Positions 27,205-36,630 of a stretch of 64,000 bases of DNA are shown one piece after another; position 1 is the first letter of the stretch, and the number at the start of each line of letters is the position of its first letter. Below the pieces are notes generated by a model, which saw only the letters and a program-made list of their open reading frames with translations, was not told where the DNA came from and did no database searches. The position numbers were made by a program, and so were the translations under genes. Where the stretch lies: NCBI RefSeq assembly GCF_002265435.1, contig NZ_NOKQ01000134.1:372001-436000 (forward strand), read 5' to 3'. Origin of the DNA: Tetzosporium hominis. Its GTDB lineage: Bacteria > Bacillota > Bacilli > Bacillales_A > Planococcaceae.

Positions 27205-28305
27205 ATGATGAAGTTTAAGCAACAATTAAAAGGTTTACAGGCATATAAGCCTGGTAGAACGATGGATGAAGTAAAAAAACAGTTCGGCTTACAAGAAGTC
27301 ATCAAACTAGCATCTAATGAAAATCCGTATGGTTCTTCTCCAAAAGTCCGAGAAGCACTAACAAATGCTTCGCTTGACTTTGCTTTGTACCCAGACGGTT
27401 ATGCGTCGAGTTTACGTGAAGCAGTTGCTGCTCACTTATCTGTGAAACCAGAGCAACTGATCTTTGGCAATGGGTCAGATGAAGTCATTTTACTTGTGAC
27501 TCGTGCGCTATTGTCTCCTGAAGTTAATTCTGTTGGAGCGGATATTACGTTTAGCCAATATGCACATAACGCTCGCATTGAAGGTTCTCCATATATTGCG
27601 GTTCCTCTTAAAGAAGATGGATCACATGATTTGGACGCTATGCTTGACCAAGTGACAGAAGAGACTGCAGTCGTCTGGATCTGTAATCCTAACAATCCAA
27701 CGGGAACATTGACTCCTTCAAAAGAGATTTATACGTTCCTTCAAAAAGTCCCTAACGATGTGTTGATCGTCTTAGATGAAGCTTACTACGAGTATGTATC
27801 TTCAGAAGACTATGAAGAATCTCTCTCATGGATTCAAGAGTTCCCGAATCTGCTTATTTTAAGAACATTTTCTAAAGCATACGGACTGGCAGCTTTCCGA
27901 GTTGGATATGGAGTTGGTTCTGAAGAAGTAGTGCAGCAGCTCGAACCCACTCGTGAACCTTTTAACAATACGTCAATCAGTCAAGTAGCGGCGCAAGTTG
28001 CTTTAGCGGATCAACAGTTTATTCAACAAACAGTTGAACAAAACGAAAAAGGGAAGCAGCAATATATCGAGTTTTGTAACGAACATAAATTGCGATACTA
28101 CCCGACTGAAACGAATTTCATCTTGATCGATATCGAACAAGATAGTGATGAGGCATTCCACTACTTGATGTCTAAAGGCTATATCATTCGTAGTGGGAAG
28201 TCGCTTGGTTTGCCAGGTACGATTCGCATCACTATAGGAACGAAAGAACAAAACGAAGGATTGCTTAGAGAGTTGTCACATCTCGTGAGCAAAGAGAAAG
28301 TGTGA
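27205..28305 (+). CDS. hisC: Histidinol-phosphate / aromatic aminotransferase
   Basis: PLP enzyme of class I/II, 366 residues. The PLP lysine is K224 in RTFSKAYGLAAFRVG; ASNENPYG and CNPNNPTGT are the other conserved blocks. In this operon position it serves both histidine synthesis and transamination of aromatic keto acids. The ATG at 27205 or the next codon (27208) could be the start, both after GAGGAA. Confidence 0.95.
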   Translation: MMKFKQQLKGLQAYKPGRTMDEVKKQFGLQEVIKLASNENPYGSSPKVREALTNASLDFALYPDGYASSLREAVAAHLSVKPEQLIFGNGSDEVILLVTRALLSPEVNSVGADITFSQYAHNARIEGSPYIAVPLKEDGSHDLDAMLDQVTEETAVVWICNPNNPTGTLTPSKEIYTFLQKVPNDVLIVLDEAYYEYVSSEDYEESLSWIQEFPNLLILRTFSKAYGLAAFRVGYGVGSEEVVQQLEPTREPFNNTSISQVAAQVALADQQFIQQTVEQNEKGKQQYIEFCNEHKLRYYPTETNFILIDIEQDSDEAFHYLMSKGYIIRSGKSLGLPGTIRITIGTKEQNEGLLRELSHLVSKEKV

Positions 28306-28311
28306 TAGATT

Positions 28312-29397
28312 TTGACAACAATAGTTATCGTGGGACTTGGCCTCATAGGAGGTAGTTTGTCCCTAGCTTTACGAAGAAATCCGGATTGTCATGTTATTGG
28401 GTATGATGTTGATGCCAACACGGTGAGAACCGCTAAACGAATTGATGTTATTGACGAAATGGCCTATTCTTTAGCGCGCTCTGTGAGAGACGCAGACATC
28501 ATCATCTTTGCTACACCGGTTAATACCACAAAGAAGCTCTTACAGGAGGCTACGAAATGGACACTAAAACCAGGTGCTGTTTTAGTAGACACGGGAAGCA
28601 CAAAAAAAGAAATCGTTGATTTAGCGAATTCCTTACAGTTGCCTTTTATTGGGGGGCACCCGATGGCGGGCTCTCATAAAAGTGGCGTGACAGCGGCGCG
28701 TGCGCATTTATTTGAAAACGCCTATTTTATCCTGTGCCCGTCCGATTATGTCACCCAGCAACAAGTAGATGACTTTAACCAATTGTTGCAGCCAGCAAAA
28801 GCAAAAGTGCTGCAGTTATCAGCTACTGAACATGATGAAATGACAGCTGTCGTGAGCCATTTCCCGCACTTGGTAGCAGCTTCTCTTGTTCATCAGCTGA
28901 ATGCTTCTAGTGACAATCCCCTTACTGCCCAATTAGCTGCAGGTGGATTTCGAGATACGACGCGAATCGCTTCGTCGAATCCGATCATGTGGCGTGATAT
29001 TACGCTACAAAATCGTGACCAACTGCTCGAACAACTAGATCATTGGATGATTGAAATGCAACGTGTAAAGCGTCTTGTCATGACGAGTGATCCAGTGGAA
29101 ATCGAAGACTATTTTCAACAAGCAAAAACGAAAAGAGACAATCTCCCATCACATACACAAGGAGCTTTTTTCAGTACGTTCGATCTGTATATCGATGTTC
29201 CTGACTATCCTGGTGTTATTTCTGAAGTGACGGGGTTACTCGCAGCTCATCAATTGAGCTTGTTAAATATTCGAATCATCGAGACACGTGAGGATCTCTT
29301 TGGTATTTTGGTGATCAGTTTTCAATCTGATGATGACCGCAACCGAGCAATGGCATGCATTCATGCAGAGACGAATTACGAAACCTACATCGCATAA
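28312..29397 (+). CDS. tyrA: Prephenate dehydrogenase
   Basis: Oxidative decarboxylation of prephenate to 4-hydroxyphenylpyruvate. 361 residues: NAD-binding [15 protein letters not shown] at the N-terminus, a catalytic helical domain with [13 protein letters not shown], and a C-terminal ACT-like domain (about 293-361, starting [20 protein letters not shown] in part) expected to sense tyrosine. TTG start six bases after hisC; ribosome site weak (GAAAGTG), so translation may depend on coupling. Confidence 0.94.
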   Translation: MTTIVIVGLGLIGGSLSLALRRNPDCHVIGYDVDANTVRTAKRIDVIDEMAYSLARSVRDADIIIFATPVNTTKKLLQEATKWTLKPGAVLVDTGSTKKEIVDLANSLQLPFIGGHPMAGSHKSGVTAARAHLFENAYFILCPSDYVTQQQVDDFNQLLQPAKAKVLQLSATEHDEMTAVVSHFPHLVAASLVHQLNASSDNPLTAQLAAGGFRDTTRIASSNPIMWRDITLQNRDQLLEQLDHWMIEMQRVKRLVMTSDPVEIEDYFQQAKTKRDNLPSHTQGAFFSTFDLYIDVPDYPGVISEVTGLLAAHQLSLLNIRIIETREDLFGILVISFQSDDDRNRAMACIHAETNYETYIA

Positions 29398-29410
29398 GGA
29401 AGTGAAAACA

Positions 29411-30700
29411 ATGAAGACACTACATCATCAAGGTCCGTTAAAAGGGACTCTCGTGATACCAGGAGACAAGTCCATCTCGCACAGGTCGATTTTATTTGGG
29501 GCCATGGCACAAGGGACGACGACAGTAGAAGGTTTTTTGCAGAGTGACGATTGCTTGAGTACTATAGACTGTGTCCAGCGTGTAGGAGTTCAAGTGGAGG
29601 TTGACGGTGACCGTGTAACGGTCAACAGTCCAGGAATCGAAAACTGGAAAGAACCGGATACGATTCTCTATACAGGGAATTCGGGTACAACAACGCGTTT
29701 ACTTGCAGGAGTTTTAGCTTCTTCATCTGTGGCATCGGTGATGATTGGAGACGAATCCATTCAAAAAAGACCAATGAAACGTGTGACGGATCCATTGAGA
29801 CTTATGGGTGCGGAGATTATTGGTAGAAGTGGTGGGAATTTCACTCCTCTTGCGATACAAGGAAAAAAGCTAGCAGCTATTTCTTATCAAATGCCTGTAG
29901 CATCGGCGCAAGTGAAATCTGCTATTTTACTGGCAGCTCTTAGAGCAGAAGGAACAACGTCGGTTACAGAAATCGATACATCTCGTGATCATACGGAAAA
30001 GATGCTTCGTCACTTCGGCGTAGAAGTTCATCAGACTGAATCCACTATCACACTTCAAGGAGGTCAAAAACTGACTCCAGCTCATGTTGTGGTACCAGGA
30101 GATATTTCATCCGCAGCGTTTTGGTTGGTTGCAGGTGCGATTGTACCTGATTCATTTATTCGACTTGAAAATGTGGGTGTGAATCCAACTCGAGACGGTA
30201 TCGTGGAAGTGTTACAGGAAATGGGAGCAACACTTCGCATGACAGGATCTACATCAGGTTCGCATGAAGAGACGGCTACATTAGAAATCGAATCGAGCCA
30301 TTTGACAGCTACTGAAGTTCAGGGAAGTCAGATTCCTCGACTCATAGATGAAATTCCGATTCTCGCACTTCTCGCGACACAGGCAACTGGGGTTACGGTG
30401 ATCCGTGATGCTGAAGAACTTAAAGTAAAAGAGACCAATCGCATCGACGCCGTGGTGAACGAGCTCACGAAGTTAGGTGCTCAAATTGAATCTACTGAAG
30501 ATGGAATGCGTATTACAGGTCCGACACCACTACATGGCGCAACTATTACTACATACGGAGACCACCGCATCGGAATGATGGGTGCTATTGCCTCTCTGAT
30601 TACAAGTTCTCCTGTGACTCTTGATAATGCAGACTGTATTAGTGTCAGCTATCCAAACTTTTTTGAACATTATAAGCAAGTGACAACAGGCTCAAACTGA
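29411..30700 (+). CDS. aroA: 5-enolpyruvylshikimate-3-phosphate synthase
   Basis: EPSP synthase (aroE in B. subtilis naming), 429 residues. [15 protein letters not shown] and the phosphoenolpyruvate loop [12 protein letters not shown] are present, with the catalytic [14 protein letters not shown]. The G-T-T spacing in the loop resembles class II enzymes of Gram-positives. ATG at 29411 after AAGGAAG; a longer frame reading begins inside tyrA. Last gene of the operon, ending at a terminator. Confidence 0.96.
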   Translation: MKTLHHQGPLKGTLVIPGDKSISHRSILFGAMAQGTTTVEGFLQSDDCLSTIDCVQRVGVQVEVDGDRVTVNSPGIENWKEPDTILYTGNSGTTTRLLAGVLASSSVASVMIGDESIQKRPMKRVTDPLRLMGAEIIGRSGGNFTPLAIQGKKLAAISYQMPVASAQVKSAILLAALRAEGTTSVTEIDTSRDHTEKMLRHFGVEVHQTESTITLQGGQKLTPAHVVVPGDISSAAFWLVAGAIVPDSFIRLENVGVNPTRDGIVEVLQEMGATLRMTGSTSGSHEETATLEIESSHLTATEVQGSQIPRLIDEIPILALLATQATGVTVIRDAEELKVKETNRIDAVVNELTKLGAQIESTEDGMRITGPTPLHGATITTYGDHRIGMMGAIASLITSSPVTLDNADCISVSYPNFFEHYKQVTTGSN

Positions 30701-30712
30701 GTCTGTTTTCTT
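30686..30712 (+). terminator. Terminator of the aro operon
   Basis: ACAGGCTCA pairs with TGAGTCTGT (one G-U) around AAC; the aroA stop codon lies inside the hairpin. A T-rich tail follows. Confidence 0.85.
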
Positions 30713-30765
30713 TTTGATTTGACTTTCTATCGTGTACACTAAGAAGTAAGAAAGAAGTGATATGT

Positions 30766-32010
30766 ATGACAATGAATGAGATTCTCCGCCAAATTGAAAC
30801 TGGAGAAGAGACATGGAAAGACCACCTAGAGAACTTTTTATTAGAAAATGACCCAGAAACTATCTACCAAACATCCGAACAACTAGCAAGCTACGGATAT
30901 GTAGAAGAAGCTATCCGGTTACTTGAACATTTAAGTTATCTGTTCCCAGAAGAAGATCAGTTAATTGTGGACCGAGCACTGTGGATGCTAGAAGTCGGTC
31001 AAGAAGAGGGGGCTGTAGAATTGCTACAGCAAGTCCCTGAGACTTCTGATGTCTACCCACAAGTATTACTCGCGCTCGCGGACTATTATCAAATGACAGG
31101 CTTATATGAAGTTGCTGAACAAAAATTAGAAGCAGCTACACGCTTATTGCCGGATGAACCAATTCTTCAATTAGCGAAGGCGGAGTTAAAACGTGAAACA
31201 GGGCGCTATTTAGAAGCAGCACGCCTTTATGAAAACTTGTGGAACTTACGAGACGACCTCGTCCACGTCAACTTAGCCATGAAACTGGCTGAGACGTATT
31301 CTGCTGGAGCTGCTTATGAAGAAGCCATTCCTTATTTCAAAGAAGCATTAAAAGCAGGGGAGTCTCCGGATGTTTTATTCCAATACGGCTACGCCTTGTT
31401 CCAATCTGGTATGTACAAGGAATCTATAGAACAACTGGATGAAGTGTTAGCAATGGATCCTGACTATTATTCAGCATATCTATTATCAGCACAAGGCTAT
31501 GCGATGTTAGAACAAAACCAGCAGGCTCTTGAACGGATCCAGCAAGGTATTGAAAAAGATGGGTTCGAAAAAGAATATTATTTGTTTGCAGGGAAGATGG
31601 CGCTGAAACTGCAACTCGAAGAACAGGCAATTGACTATTTCAGTCAGGCAATTGCTTTAGATCCTGAGTATATCGACGGGATTTTGCATTTGGTTCAGCT
31701 GCATATGCACCGAGAGGAATACGAAGAAGTAGTGGCATTAGCAGAAGCAGTTCAAGTAGACGGAGCCATTTTGACAGCACTCTATCCGCATCTAGCTGAA
31801 AGCCATAATCAACTTGAAAATTACGAACAAGCATATGAGTTCTATCAGCTCGCATACACTGAACAAAAAGAAGATGTCTATTTTCTTGAGAAATATGCAT
31901 ACTTCTTACTAGAGGAAGGAAAACGTCAACAGGCTAAAACGGTGATCCAACAACTGCTTTCATTGCAACCGGATTCCTTGGAATGGAGCGCCGTGTTAGA
32001 CGAACTATAG
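30766..32010 (+). CDS. ypiA: TPR-repeat protein YpiA
   Basis: Tetratricopeptide protein of about 414 residues, built almost entirely of helical TPR pairs (for example AIRLLEHLSYLFPEEDQLIV, AIPYFKEALKAGESPDVLFQ). No signal peptide or membrane segment, so probably a cytoplasmic scaffold. Very acidic. Function unknown; always linked to ypiB-ypiF and the qcr operon in Bacillales. ATG at 30766 follows AAGAAG at proper spacing. Confidence 0.88.
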   Translation: MTMNEILRQIETGEETWKDHLENFLLENDPETIYQTSEQLASYGYVEEAIRLLEHLSYLFPEEDQLIVDRALWMLEVGQEEGAVELLQQVPETSDVYPQVLLALADYYQMTGLYEVAEQKLEAATRLLPDEPILQLAKAELKRETGRYLEAARLYENLWNLRDDLVHVNLAMKLAETYSAGAAYEEAIPYFKEALKAGESPDVLFQYGYALFQSGMYKESIEQLDEVLAMDPDYYSAYLLSAQGYAMLEQNQQALERIQQGIEKDGFEKEYYLFAGKMALKLQLEEQAIDYFSQAIALDPEYIDGILHLVQLHMHREEYEEVVALAEAVQVDGAILTALYPHLAESHNQLENYEQAYEFYQLAYTEQKEDVYFLEKYAYFLLEEGKRQQAKTVIQQLLSLQPDSLEWSAVLDEL

Positions 32011-32023
32011 GAGGGACAACCCT

Positions 32024-32575
32024 ATGACGGTTTCGGTAACAGCAAATGAAAAGCGAGATTTTGTGAAGTGGCTACTTACGAATTTCCAACTGAAACGTCG
32101 GGAAAGTGTATGGATTTTAAATTATCTGGTCAGCCATGAAGAACTTTTAGAGAACGTTCACTTTGTTGAAGGAGTGGAACATTGTCCAAGAGGAATGATG
32201 ATCTCCACGACATCTTCTTCTGGAGCGCCATTTCGCTTTTACAAAGGTACCATCGTCTCGGCAGACGCGGAAAAATCATTCCACGATATGAGGCTTCATC
32301 CAGACCAACCCATGTACATCGAGTTGAAGTTTCCAGATAAACAACGGGTTCCTGAATTTATTGCAGTGCTAGAAGACAATCCTTTCCTTCCGATGAACGA
32401 AGAATTGAAACGAATGGATCAAGCAACAGCCAATCATGTGGTAGATCACTCTTTAAAGGCATATCAGTTGAAGCAGCTCGAGAAAGAGATTGATCGCGCA
32501 CTTGATGAACAAGACCGAAAGCGTTTTGAAGAGCTTTCCCAAAAATATCAAATACTGCAGTCGGAGGTAGACTAA
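32024..32575 (+). CDS. ypiB: YpiB (UPF0302 family)
   Basis: Cytoplasmic protein of 183 residues of the YpiB/UPF0302 family. Conserved phrases include KRDFVKWLLTNFQLKRRE at the start and CPRGMMISTTSSSGAPFRFYK (in part), with a C-terminal helical segment rich in charged residues. Function is not established. 13 bp after ypiA with GGAGGGA ribosome site; the next gene follows without a gap. Confidence 0.88.
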   Translation: MTVSVTANEKRDFVKWLLTNFQLKRRESVWILNYLVSHEELLENVHFVEGVEHCPRGMMISTTSSSGAPFRFYKGTIVSADAEKSFHDMRLHPDQPMYIELKFPDKQRVPEFIAVLEDNPFLPMNEELKRMDQATANHVVDHSLKAYQLKQLEKEIDRALDEQDRKRFEELSQKYQILQSEVD

Positions 32576-33022
32576 ATGTTTTATACAGGACGAGATAGTG
32601 CACAGTTTTTAGCACAAACAGACTATATTGACACCGCAATTGTACCTTTAATACCTGTACAACTTACAAAAGAAACTATGCAGAACGGCGCTTCGCAGGC
32701 AGATTATATTCTGTCTCTAGCTAATGCACTCGAGAACCAGTTTAAAGGGAGAGTTGTGGCTTTCCCTTCTTTTTCTTATGTTTTTGGGCAATCAAAAGAA
32801 CAACTATTACTAGATTGGAAGACAGCATTTGCTGCATCACCATTCAAGCATATTTTGTTTTTAACGGGAGACGCGGAGTGGAATCAACTAGATCCTTCTG
32901 TTTTCTGGACAGCTACCATTCCACTAGATTCAATGGAGCCTAAAATGCGTGGGAAAATACTTGAAGATCAAGTGCGTCAATTGATTCCAAGAATCGCTGA
33001 AACTTGGAATTCTCAGTCGTAA
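32576..33022 (+). CDS. ypiF: YpiF (DUF2487 family)
   Basis: Protein of 148 residues, DUF2487 type, function unknown. It begins MFYTGRDSAQFLAQTDYIDTA in part. Starts immediately after the ypiB stop, with a CGGAGG site inside ypiB. It lies directly upstream of qcrA, the constant arrangement in Bacillales, which suggests but does not prove a role with the cytochrome bc complex. Confidence 0.85.
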   Translation: MFYTGRDSAQFLAQTDYIDTAIVPLIPVQLTKETMQNGASQADYILSLANALENQFKGRVVAFPSFSYVFGQSKEQLLLDWKTAFAASPFKHILFLTGDAEWNQLDPSVFWTATIPLDSMEPKMRGKILEDQVRQLIPRIAETWNSQS

Positions 33023-33085
33023 AATAGTTATTTTGATAGGATTCAACAAATGTTCACAAACTGTCGAATTCAATCCCAGCCAATA

Positions 33086-33114
33086 TTGATTTTATTGCAT
33101 AGTTAAAGTATCAT
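33086..33114 (+). promoter_or_regulatory. Candidate promoter of qcrABC
   Basis: TTGATT and TATCAT spaced exactly 17 bp, 75 bp before qcrA. Upstream, at 33051-33061, the reverse strand reads TTTGTGAACA, resembling a ResD-type half-site, which would fit control by the ResDE system encoded in this window. The half-site is only suggestive. Confidence 0.5.
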
Positions 33115-33189
33115 TGAACTGTCCTAGTATTATTTTATTCACGCAAGTATGTCCTTTGGACTGACCTTTACGTTAGAGGGGGGAAACCG

Positions 33190-33696
33190 ATGAGCAACAA
33201 CAAAGTAACCAGACGTCAATTTTTAAGCTATACGCTTACAGGTGTTGGCGGATTTATGGCTGCCGGTATGCTAATGCCAATGGTTCGTTTTGCAATTGAC
33301 CCTGTTCTTCAGAAAAAAGATGGTGGAGATTTTATTCCAACTGATCTAGCTGTCGCCGATATTACTGAAGAACCAACACGAGTCGATTTCTCATTCGAAC
33401 AAGTTGATGCATGGTATACATCAGAAGTAACAAGCACTGCATGGGTTTACAATAATGGAGACGGCATCGTTGCTTTATCACCAATCTGTAAACACTTAGG
33501 TTGTACTGTAAACTGGGCTGGAGACAGCGATAATCCAGATAAGTTCCACTGTGCGTGTCATGATGGATTGTATGAAAAGAGCGGGAAAAACGTTCCAGGT
33601 ACACCACCTCGTGGACCACTTGATATGTACGAAGTACGTGAAAGTGCAGACGGCCTTTTAGAAATCGGAGTAGTAGTTCCGAATAAATTAGTGTAA
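33190..33696 (+). CDS. qcrA: Menaquinol-cytochrome c reductase Rieske subunit QcrA
   Basis: Rieske [2Fe-2S] protein, 168 residues. A twin-arginine signal-anchor (TRRQFLSYT, then a hydrophobic stretch) lies at 7-33. Cluster ligands are Cys100 and His102 (CKHLGC) and Cys121 and His124 (CACH); Cys105 and Cys123 form the usual disulfide. It takes electrons from menaquinol at the outer side of the membrane. GAGGGGGG ribosome site. First gene of qcrABC. Confidence 0.96.
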   Translation: MSNNKVTRRQFLSYTLTGVGGFMAAGMLMPMVRFAIDPVLQKKDGGDFIPTDLAVADITEEPTRVDFSFEQVDAWYTSEVTSTAWVYNNGDGIVALSPICKHLGCTVNWAGDSDNPDKFHCACHDGLYEKSGKNVPGTPPRGPLDMYEVRESADGLLEIGVVVPNKLV

Positions 33697-33714
33697 TAAA
33701 GGGGGTACGACATC

Positions 33715-34389
33715 GTGCTGAACAAGATTTATGATTGGGTAGATGAACGTCTCGATATTACACCAATTTGGCGTGATATTGCAGACCACGAAGTTCCTGA
33801 ACACGTAAACCCTGCACACCACTTTTCGGCGTTTGTGTATTGTTTCGGAGGATTAACGTTCTTTGTTACAGTTATTCAAATTCTTTCAGGTATGTTCTTA
33901 ACAATGTACTATGTGCCGGATATTGAAAATGCATGGAATTCCGTTTACTATCTTCAAAATGAAGTAGCATTCGGTGAAATCGTTCGAGGAATGCACCACT
34001 GGGGCGCATCACTAGTTATCGTGATGATGTTCCTTCATACACTCCGTGTTTTCTTCACTGGTTCTTATAAGAAACCTCGTGAATTGAACTGGATGGTAGG
34101 AGTAGGGATCTTTGGAATTATGTTAGGTCTTGGATTTACGGGTTACTTACTACCATGGGATATGAAAGCTTTATTTGCAACAAAAGTAGGTATTGAGATT
34201 GCAGCATCGGTTCCATTTATCGGTGGATTTATCAAAACTTTATTAGCAGGAGACGAAGTAATTCTTGGAGCACAAACGTTAACACGTTTCTTCGCTATCC
34301 ACGTATTCTTCTTACCAGCTGCATTGTTTGGATTATTAGCAGCTCACTTTATCTTAATTCGTCGTCAAGGTATTTCAGGTCCACTATAA
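33715..34389 (+). CDS. qcrB: Cytochrome b subunit QcrB
   Basis: Cytochrome b6-type subunit, 224 residues, with four transmembrane helices and heme-ligand histidines in GMHHWGASLVI and HTLRVFF, and later FFAIHVFFLPAALFGLLAAHF. Carries the quinol-binding sites together with QcrC. GTG start with AAAGGGGG upstream. 18 bp after qcrA. Confidence 0.96.
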   Translation: MLNKIYDWVDERLDITPIWRDIADHEVPEHVNPAHHFSAFVYCFGGLTFFVTVIQILSGMFLTMYYVPDIENAWNSVYYLQNEVAFGEIVRGMHHWGASLVIVMMFLHTLRVFFTGSYKKPRELNWMVGVGIFGIMLGLGFTGYLLPWDMKALFATKVGIEIAASVPFIGGFIKTLLAGDEVILGAQTLTRFFAIHVFFLPAALFGLLAAHFILIRRQGISGPL

Positions 34390-34427
34390 TAGGTTAGTGG
34401 AAAAAAGGATAACAAGGAGGGGACTTC

Positions 34428-35207
34428 ATGCATCGCGGAAAAGGTTTAAAATTCGTGGGTGACTCTCGTGTTCTGCATCCATCTAGCCGTAAGAAAAAAG
34501 GACCTAAAGATTACTCTGAGTATCCAGGGAAAACAGAAGCTTTTTGGCCAGACTTTCTATTAAAAGAGTGGTTAATAGGTTCTGTATTCTTGGTAGGTTA
34601 TCTTATTTTAACGGTATCGCATCCATCTCCATTGGAGCGTCAAGCAGATCCGACTGACACTGCATATACAGCATTACCAGACTGGTACTTCTTATTCTTA
34701 TACCAGCTTCTAAAATATGAATTTGCATCTGGTCCATGGAACATTATTGGTGCAATTATCATCCCTGGTATTGCATTTACGGCATTATTACTAGTACCTT
34801 TCTTAGATACTTCAAAAGAACGTCGTCCGTTCAAGCGTCCATTACCAACAGGTTTCATGCTTCTAGCAATTGCATCGATGATTTTCTTAACTTGGGAATC
34901 AGTAGTAAATGTTGATTGGGAAGCTAAAAAAGCAGCTGGTGCTATCCGTGAGGAAGTGGCAGTTGAATTTGATGAAACAGCTGAAGGCTATCAATTGTAT
35001 TCAAAGTCATCTTGTATTGGATGTCACGGGAATGCATTTGAAGGCGGAATGGGACCAACATTAGTTGGTACAGGACGTTCTGCTGAAGAAATTTATGAAA
35101 TTGGTGTAAATGGTATTGCTACAATGCCGGGTGGTACTTTCCAAGGTACAGATGAAGAGCTTCAAGTGATTGCGGAGTTTATCTCAACTCTAGAAGCTTC
35201 TGAATAA
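34428..35207 (+). CDS. qcrC: Subunit IV / cytochrome c fusion QcrC
   Basis: 259 residues. The N-terminal half resembles subunit IV of the b6f complex (three hydrophobic helices; ALPDWYFLFLYQLLKY is the quinol-site motif). The C-terminal half is a cytochrome c domain with heme site Cys196-Ile-Gly-Cys199-His200 and axial Met in GIATMPGG. This b/c fusion is the Bacillus-type bc complex. Heme attachment depends on ResB/ResC. AAGGAGGGG ribosome site. Confidence 0.96.
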   Translation: MHRGKGLKFVGDSRVLHPSSRKKKGPKDYSEYPGKTEAFWPDFLLKEWLIGSVFLVGYLILTVSHPSPLERQADPTDTAYTALPDWYFLFLYQLLKYEFASGPWNIIGAIIIPGIAFTALLLVPFLDTSKERRPFKRPLPTGFMLLAIASMIFLTWESVVNVDWEAKKAAGAIREEVAVEFDETAEGYQLYSKSSCIGCHGNAFEGGMGPTLVGTGRSAEEIYEIGVNGIATMPGGTFQGTDEELQVIAEFISTLEASE

Positions 35208-35214
35208 TCTAAGG

Positions 35215-35244
35215 AAGAGAGTCATTTATGACTCTCTTTTTTTC
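35215..35244 (+). terminator. Terminator after qcrC
   Basis: AAGAGAGTCAT pairs with ATGACTCTCTT around a TT loop, followed by T residues. The ATG in its right arm is not a gene start. Confidence 0.85.
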
Positions 35245-35272
35245 TACCATTTTATCGAAGGGGTTTTGTCTT

Positions 35273-35878
35273 GTGGAATGGATTCGAGCGGTTTTGTATA
35301 ACCGTACCTTTATGTGGTTGCTTTTTATAATCAACTTACTAGGCACTATTTACGGCTATTACTGGTATAAGGGGCAACTTTCGATTACCGAGCCGATCTA
35401 TTATCTTTTTGTTCCAGATAGTCCAACGGCAAGTCTGTTTTTCACGCTAGCATTACTGGGTTGGTTACTCGGAAAGAACTGGCGACTTATTGAAGCGCTT
35501 GCTCTTATAACGCTTGTGAAATATGGTCTATGGGCTGTAGTGATGAACTTACTGACAATTATCGTGGATGATCCGATCGGTCCAGTAGGCTGGATGCTCA
35601 TCCTTTCTCATTTTGGAATGGCTGTCCAGGCTGTTTTATATTTCCCATGGTACCGATTCAGTTGGGTTGCTTTAGGAATTGCTGCTATATGGACGCTTCA
35701 TAATGATGTTATTGATTATGTGTTTGGTCAAATGCCCATTTACCGATCATTACTTGACTACGCCCCTCAAATTGGCTATTTCACTTTCTGGCTCTCAATC
35801 GCATGTATTTCACTAGCTGTACTAAATAGAAGGGGAAAGCGATACATGTCATTTGATAATTCAGTCAAAACTAGCTAA
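35273..35878 (+). CDS. ypjA: YpjA-like membrane protein (DUF1405)
   Basis: Polytopic membrane protein of 201 residues with about six hydrophobic helices. DUF1405/YpjA family, function unknown. The GTG at 35273 is taken as start because GAAGGGG lies 9 bases upstream; a longer frame would begin inside the qcrC terminator. B. subtilis has ypjB and ypjC next; ypjB is absent here and a YugP-type gene occupies its place. Confidence 0.82.
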   Translation: MEWIRAVLYNRTFMWLLFIINLLGTIYGYYWYKGQLSITEPIYYLFVPDSPTASLFFTLALLGWLLGKNWRLIEALALITLVKYGLWAVVMNLLTIIVDDPIGPVGWMLILSHFGMAVQAVLYFPWYRFSWVALGIAAIWTLHNDVIDYVFGQMPIYRSLLDYAPQIGYFTFWLSIACISLAVLNRRGKRYMSFDNSVKTS

Positions 35879-35911
35879 AATAAAACTATATTAGAAAAGA
35901 GGGGGAAGACA

Positions 35912-36589
35912 GTGGGTTATTTAATTTACTTTGCTGTTCTATTGATTTTACCTTTATATGCACAATTTAAAGTGAAAAGTACGTACAAGAAGTATTCAAA
36001 AGTTCGTTCAACATCTGGAATGACCGGTGCTCAAGTAGCTCGCACAATTTTAGACGCTCATGGGTTACAAGATGTCCAAGTTGTCGAAAGTCGCGGATTC
36101 TTGAGTGATCACTACAATCCAATGACACGAATCGTTGCTTTGTCGTCACACAACTTCCATGAAGCTTCTGTTGCAGGAGCAGCAATTGCCGCTCACGAAG
36201 TCGGTCATGCGATTCAACACAAAGAAGCGTATTCTTTCCTAACATTACGTCATAAGTTAGTTCCTGTAGCGAATATCTCATCAAATGCTTCTTGGATCTT
36301 CATTATGATTGGGATTTTCTCGCAAGCTTCAGGAATGTTGTTACTTGGTATTGCGTTGCTTGCAGCAGGAGTGTTGTTCCAAATCGTCACATTACCTGTA
36401 GAGTTCAATGCATCTAGTCGTGCAATGAACGAAATGGTGAGTTTGAACTTGATTCGTAATGAAGAAGAACGTCATGCTAAAAAAGTATTGAACGCTGCTG
36501 CTATGACATATGTTGCTGCAGCTGCTGTAGCAGTTCTTGAGCTACTTCGTTTGATTTTAATCTACACAGGTATGACTCGATCAGAATAA
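35912..36589 (+). CDS. YugP-family zinc metallopeptidase
   Basis: Membrane-embedded protein of 225 residues. The zinc-peptidase motif HEVGHAIQH lies at about residues 95-103. There is a first membrane helix at 1-20 and a hydrophobic C-terminal half (about 125-160 and 195-222). Related to YugP/HtpX-type enzymes; substrate unknown. GTG start with AGAGGGGG upstream. In B. subtilis yugP lies far away, so its presence at the ypjB position is a local rearrangement. Confidence 0.88.
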   Translation: MGYLIYFAVLLILPLYAQFKVKSTYKKYSKVRSTSGMTGAQVARTILDAHGLQDVQVVESRGFLSDHYNPMTRIVALSSHNFHEASVAGAAIAAHEVGHAIQHKEAYSFLTLRHKLVPVANISSNASWIFIMIGIFSQASGMLLLGIALLAAGVLFQIVTLPVEFNASSRAMNEMVSLNLIRNEEERHAKKVLNAAAMTYVAAAAVAVLELLRLILIYTGMTRSE

Positions 36590-36592
36590 CAA

Positions 36593-36629
36593 AAAAGTGC
36601 TTAGAGCTGGGGCTCTAAGCACTTTTTTT
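36593..36629. terminator. Bidirectional terminator between YugP-type gene and ypjC
   Basis: AAAGTGCTTAGAGC pairs with GCTCTAAGCACTTT around a short GGG-containing loop, with A and T runs on the two sides. It serves both converging transcripts. Confidence 0.92.
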
Positions 36630-36630
36630 A

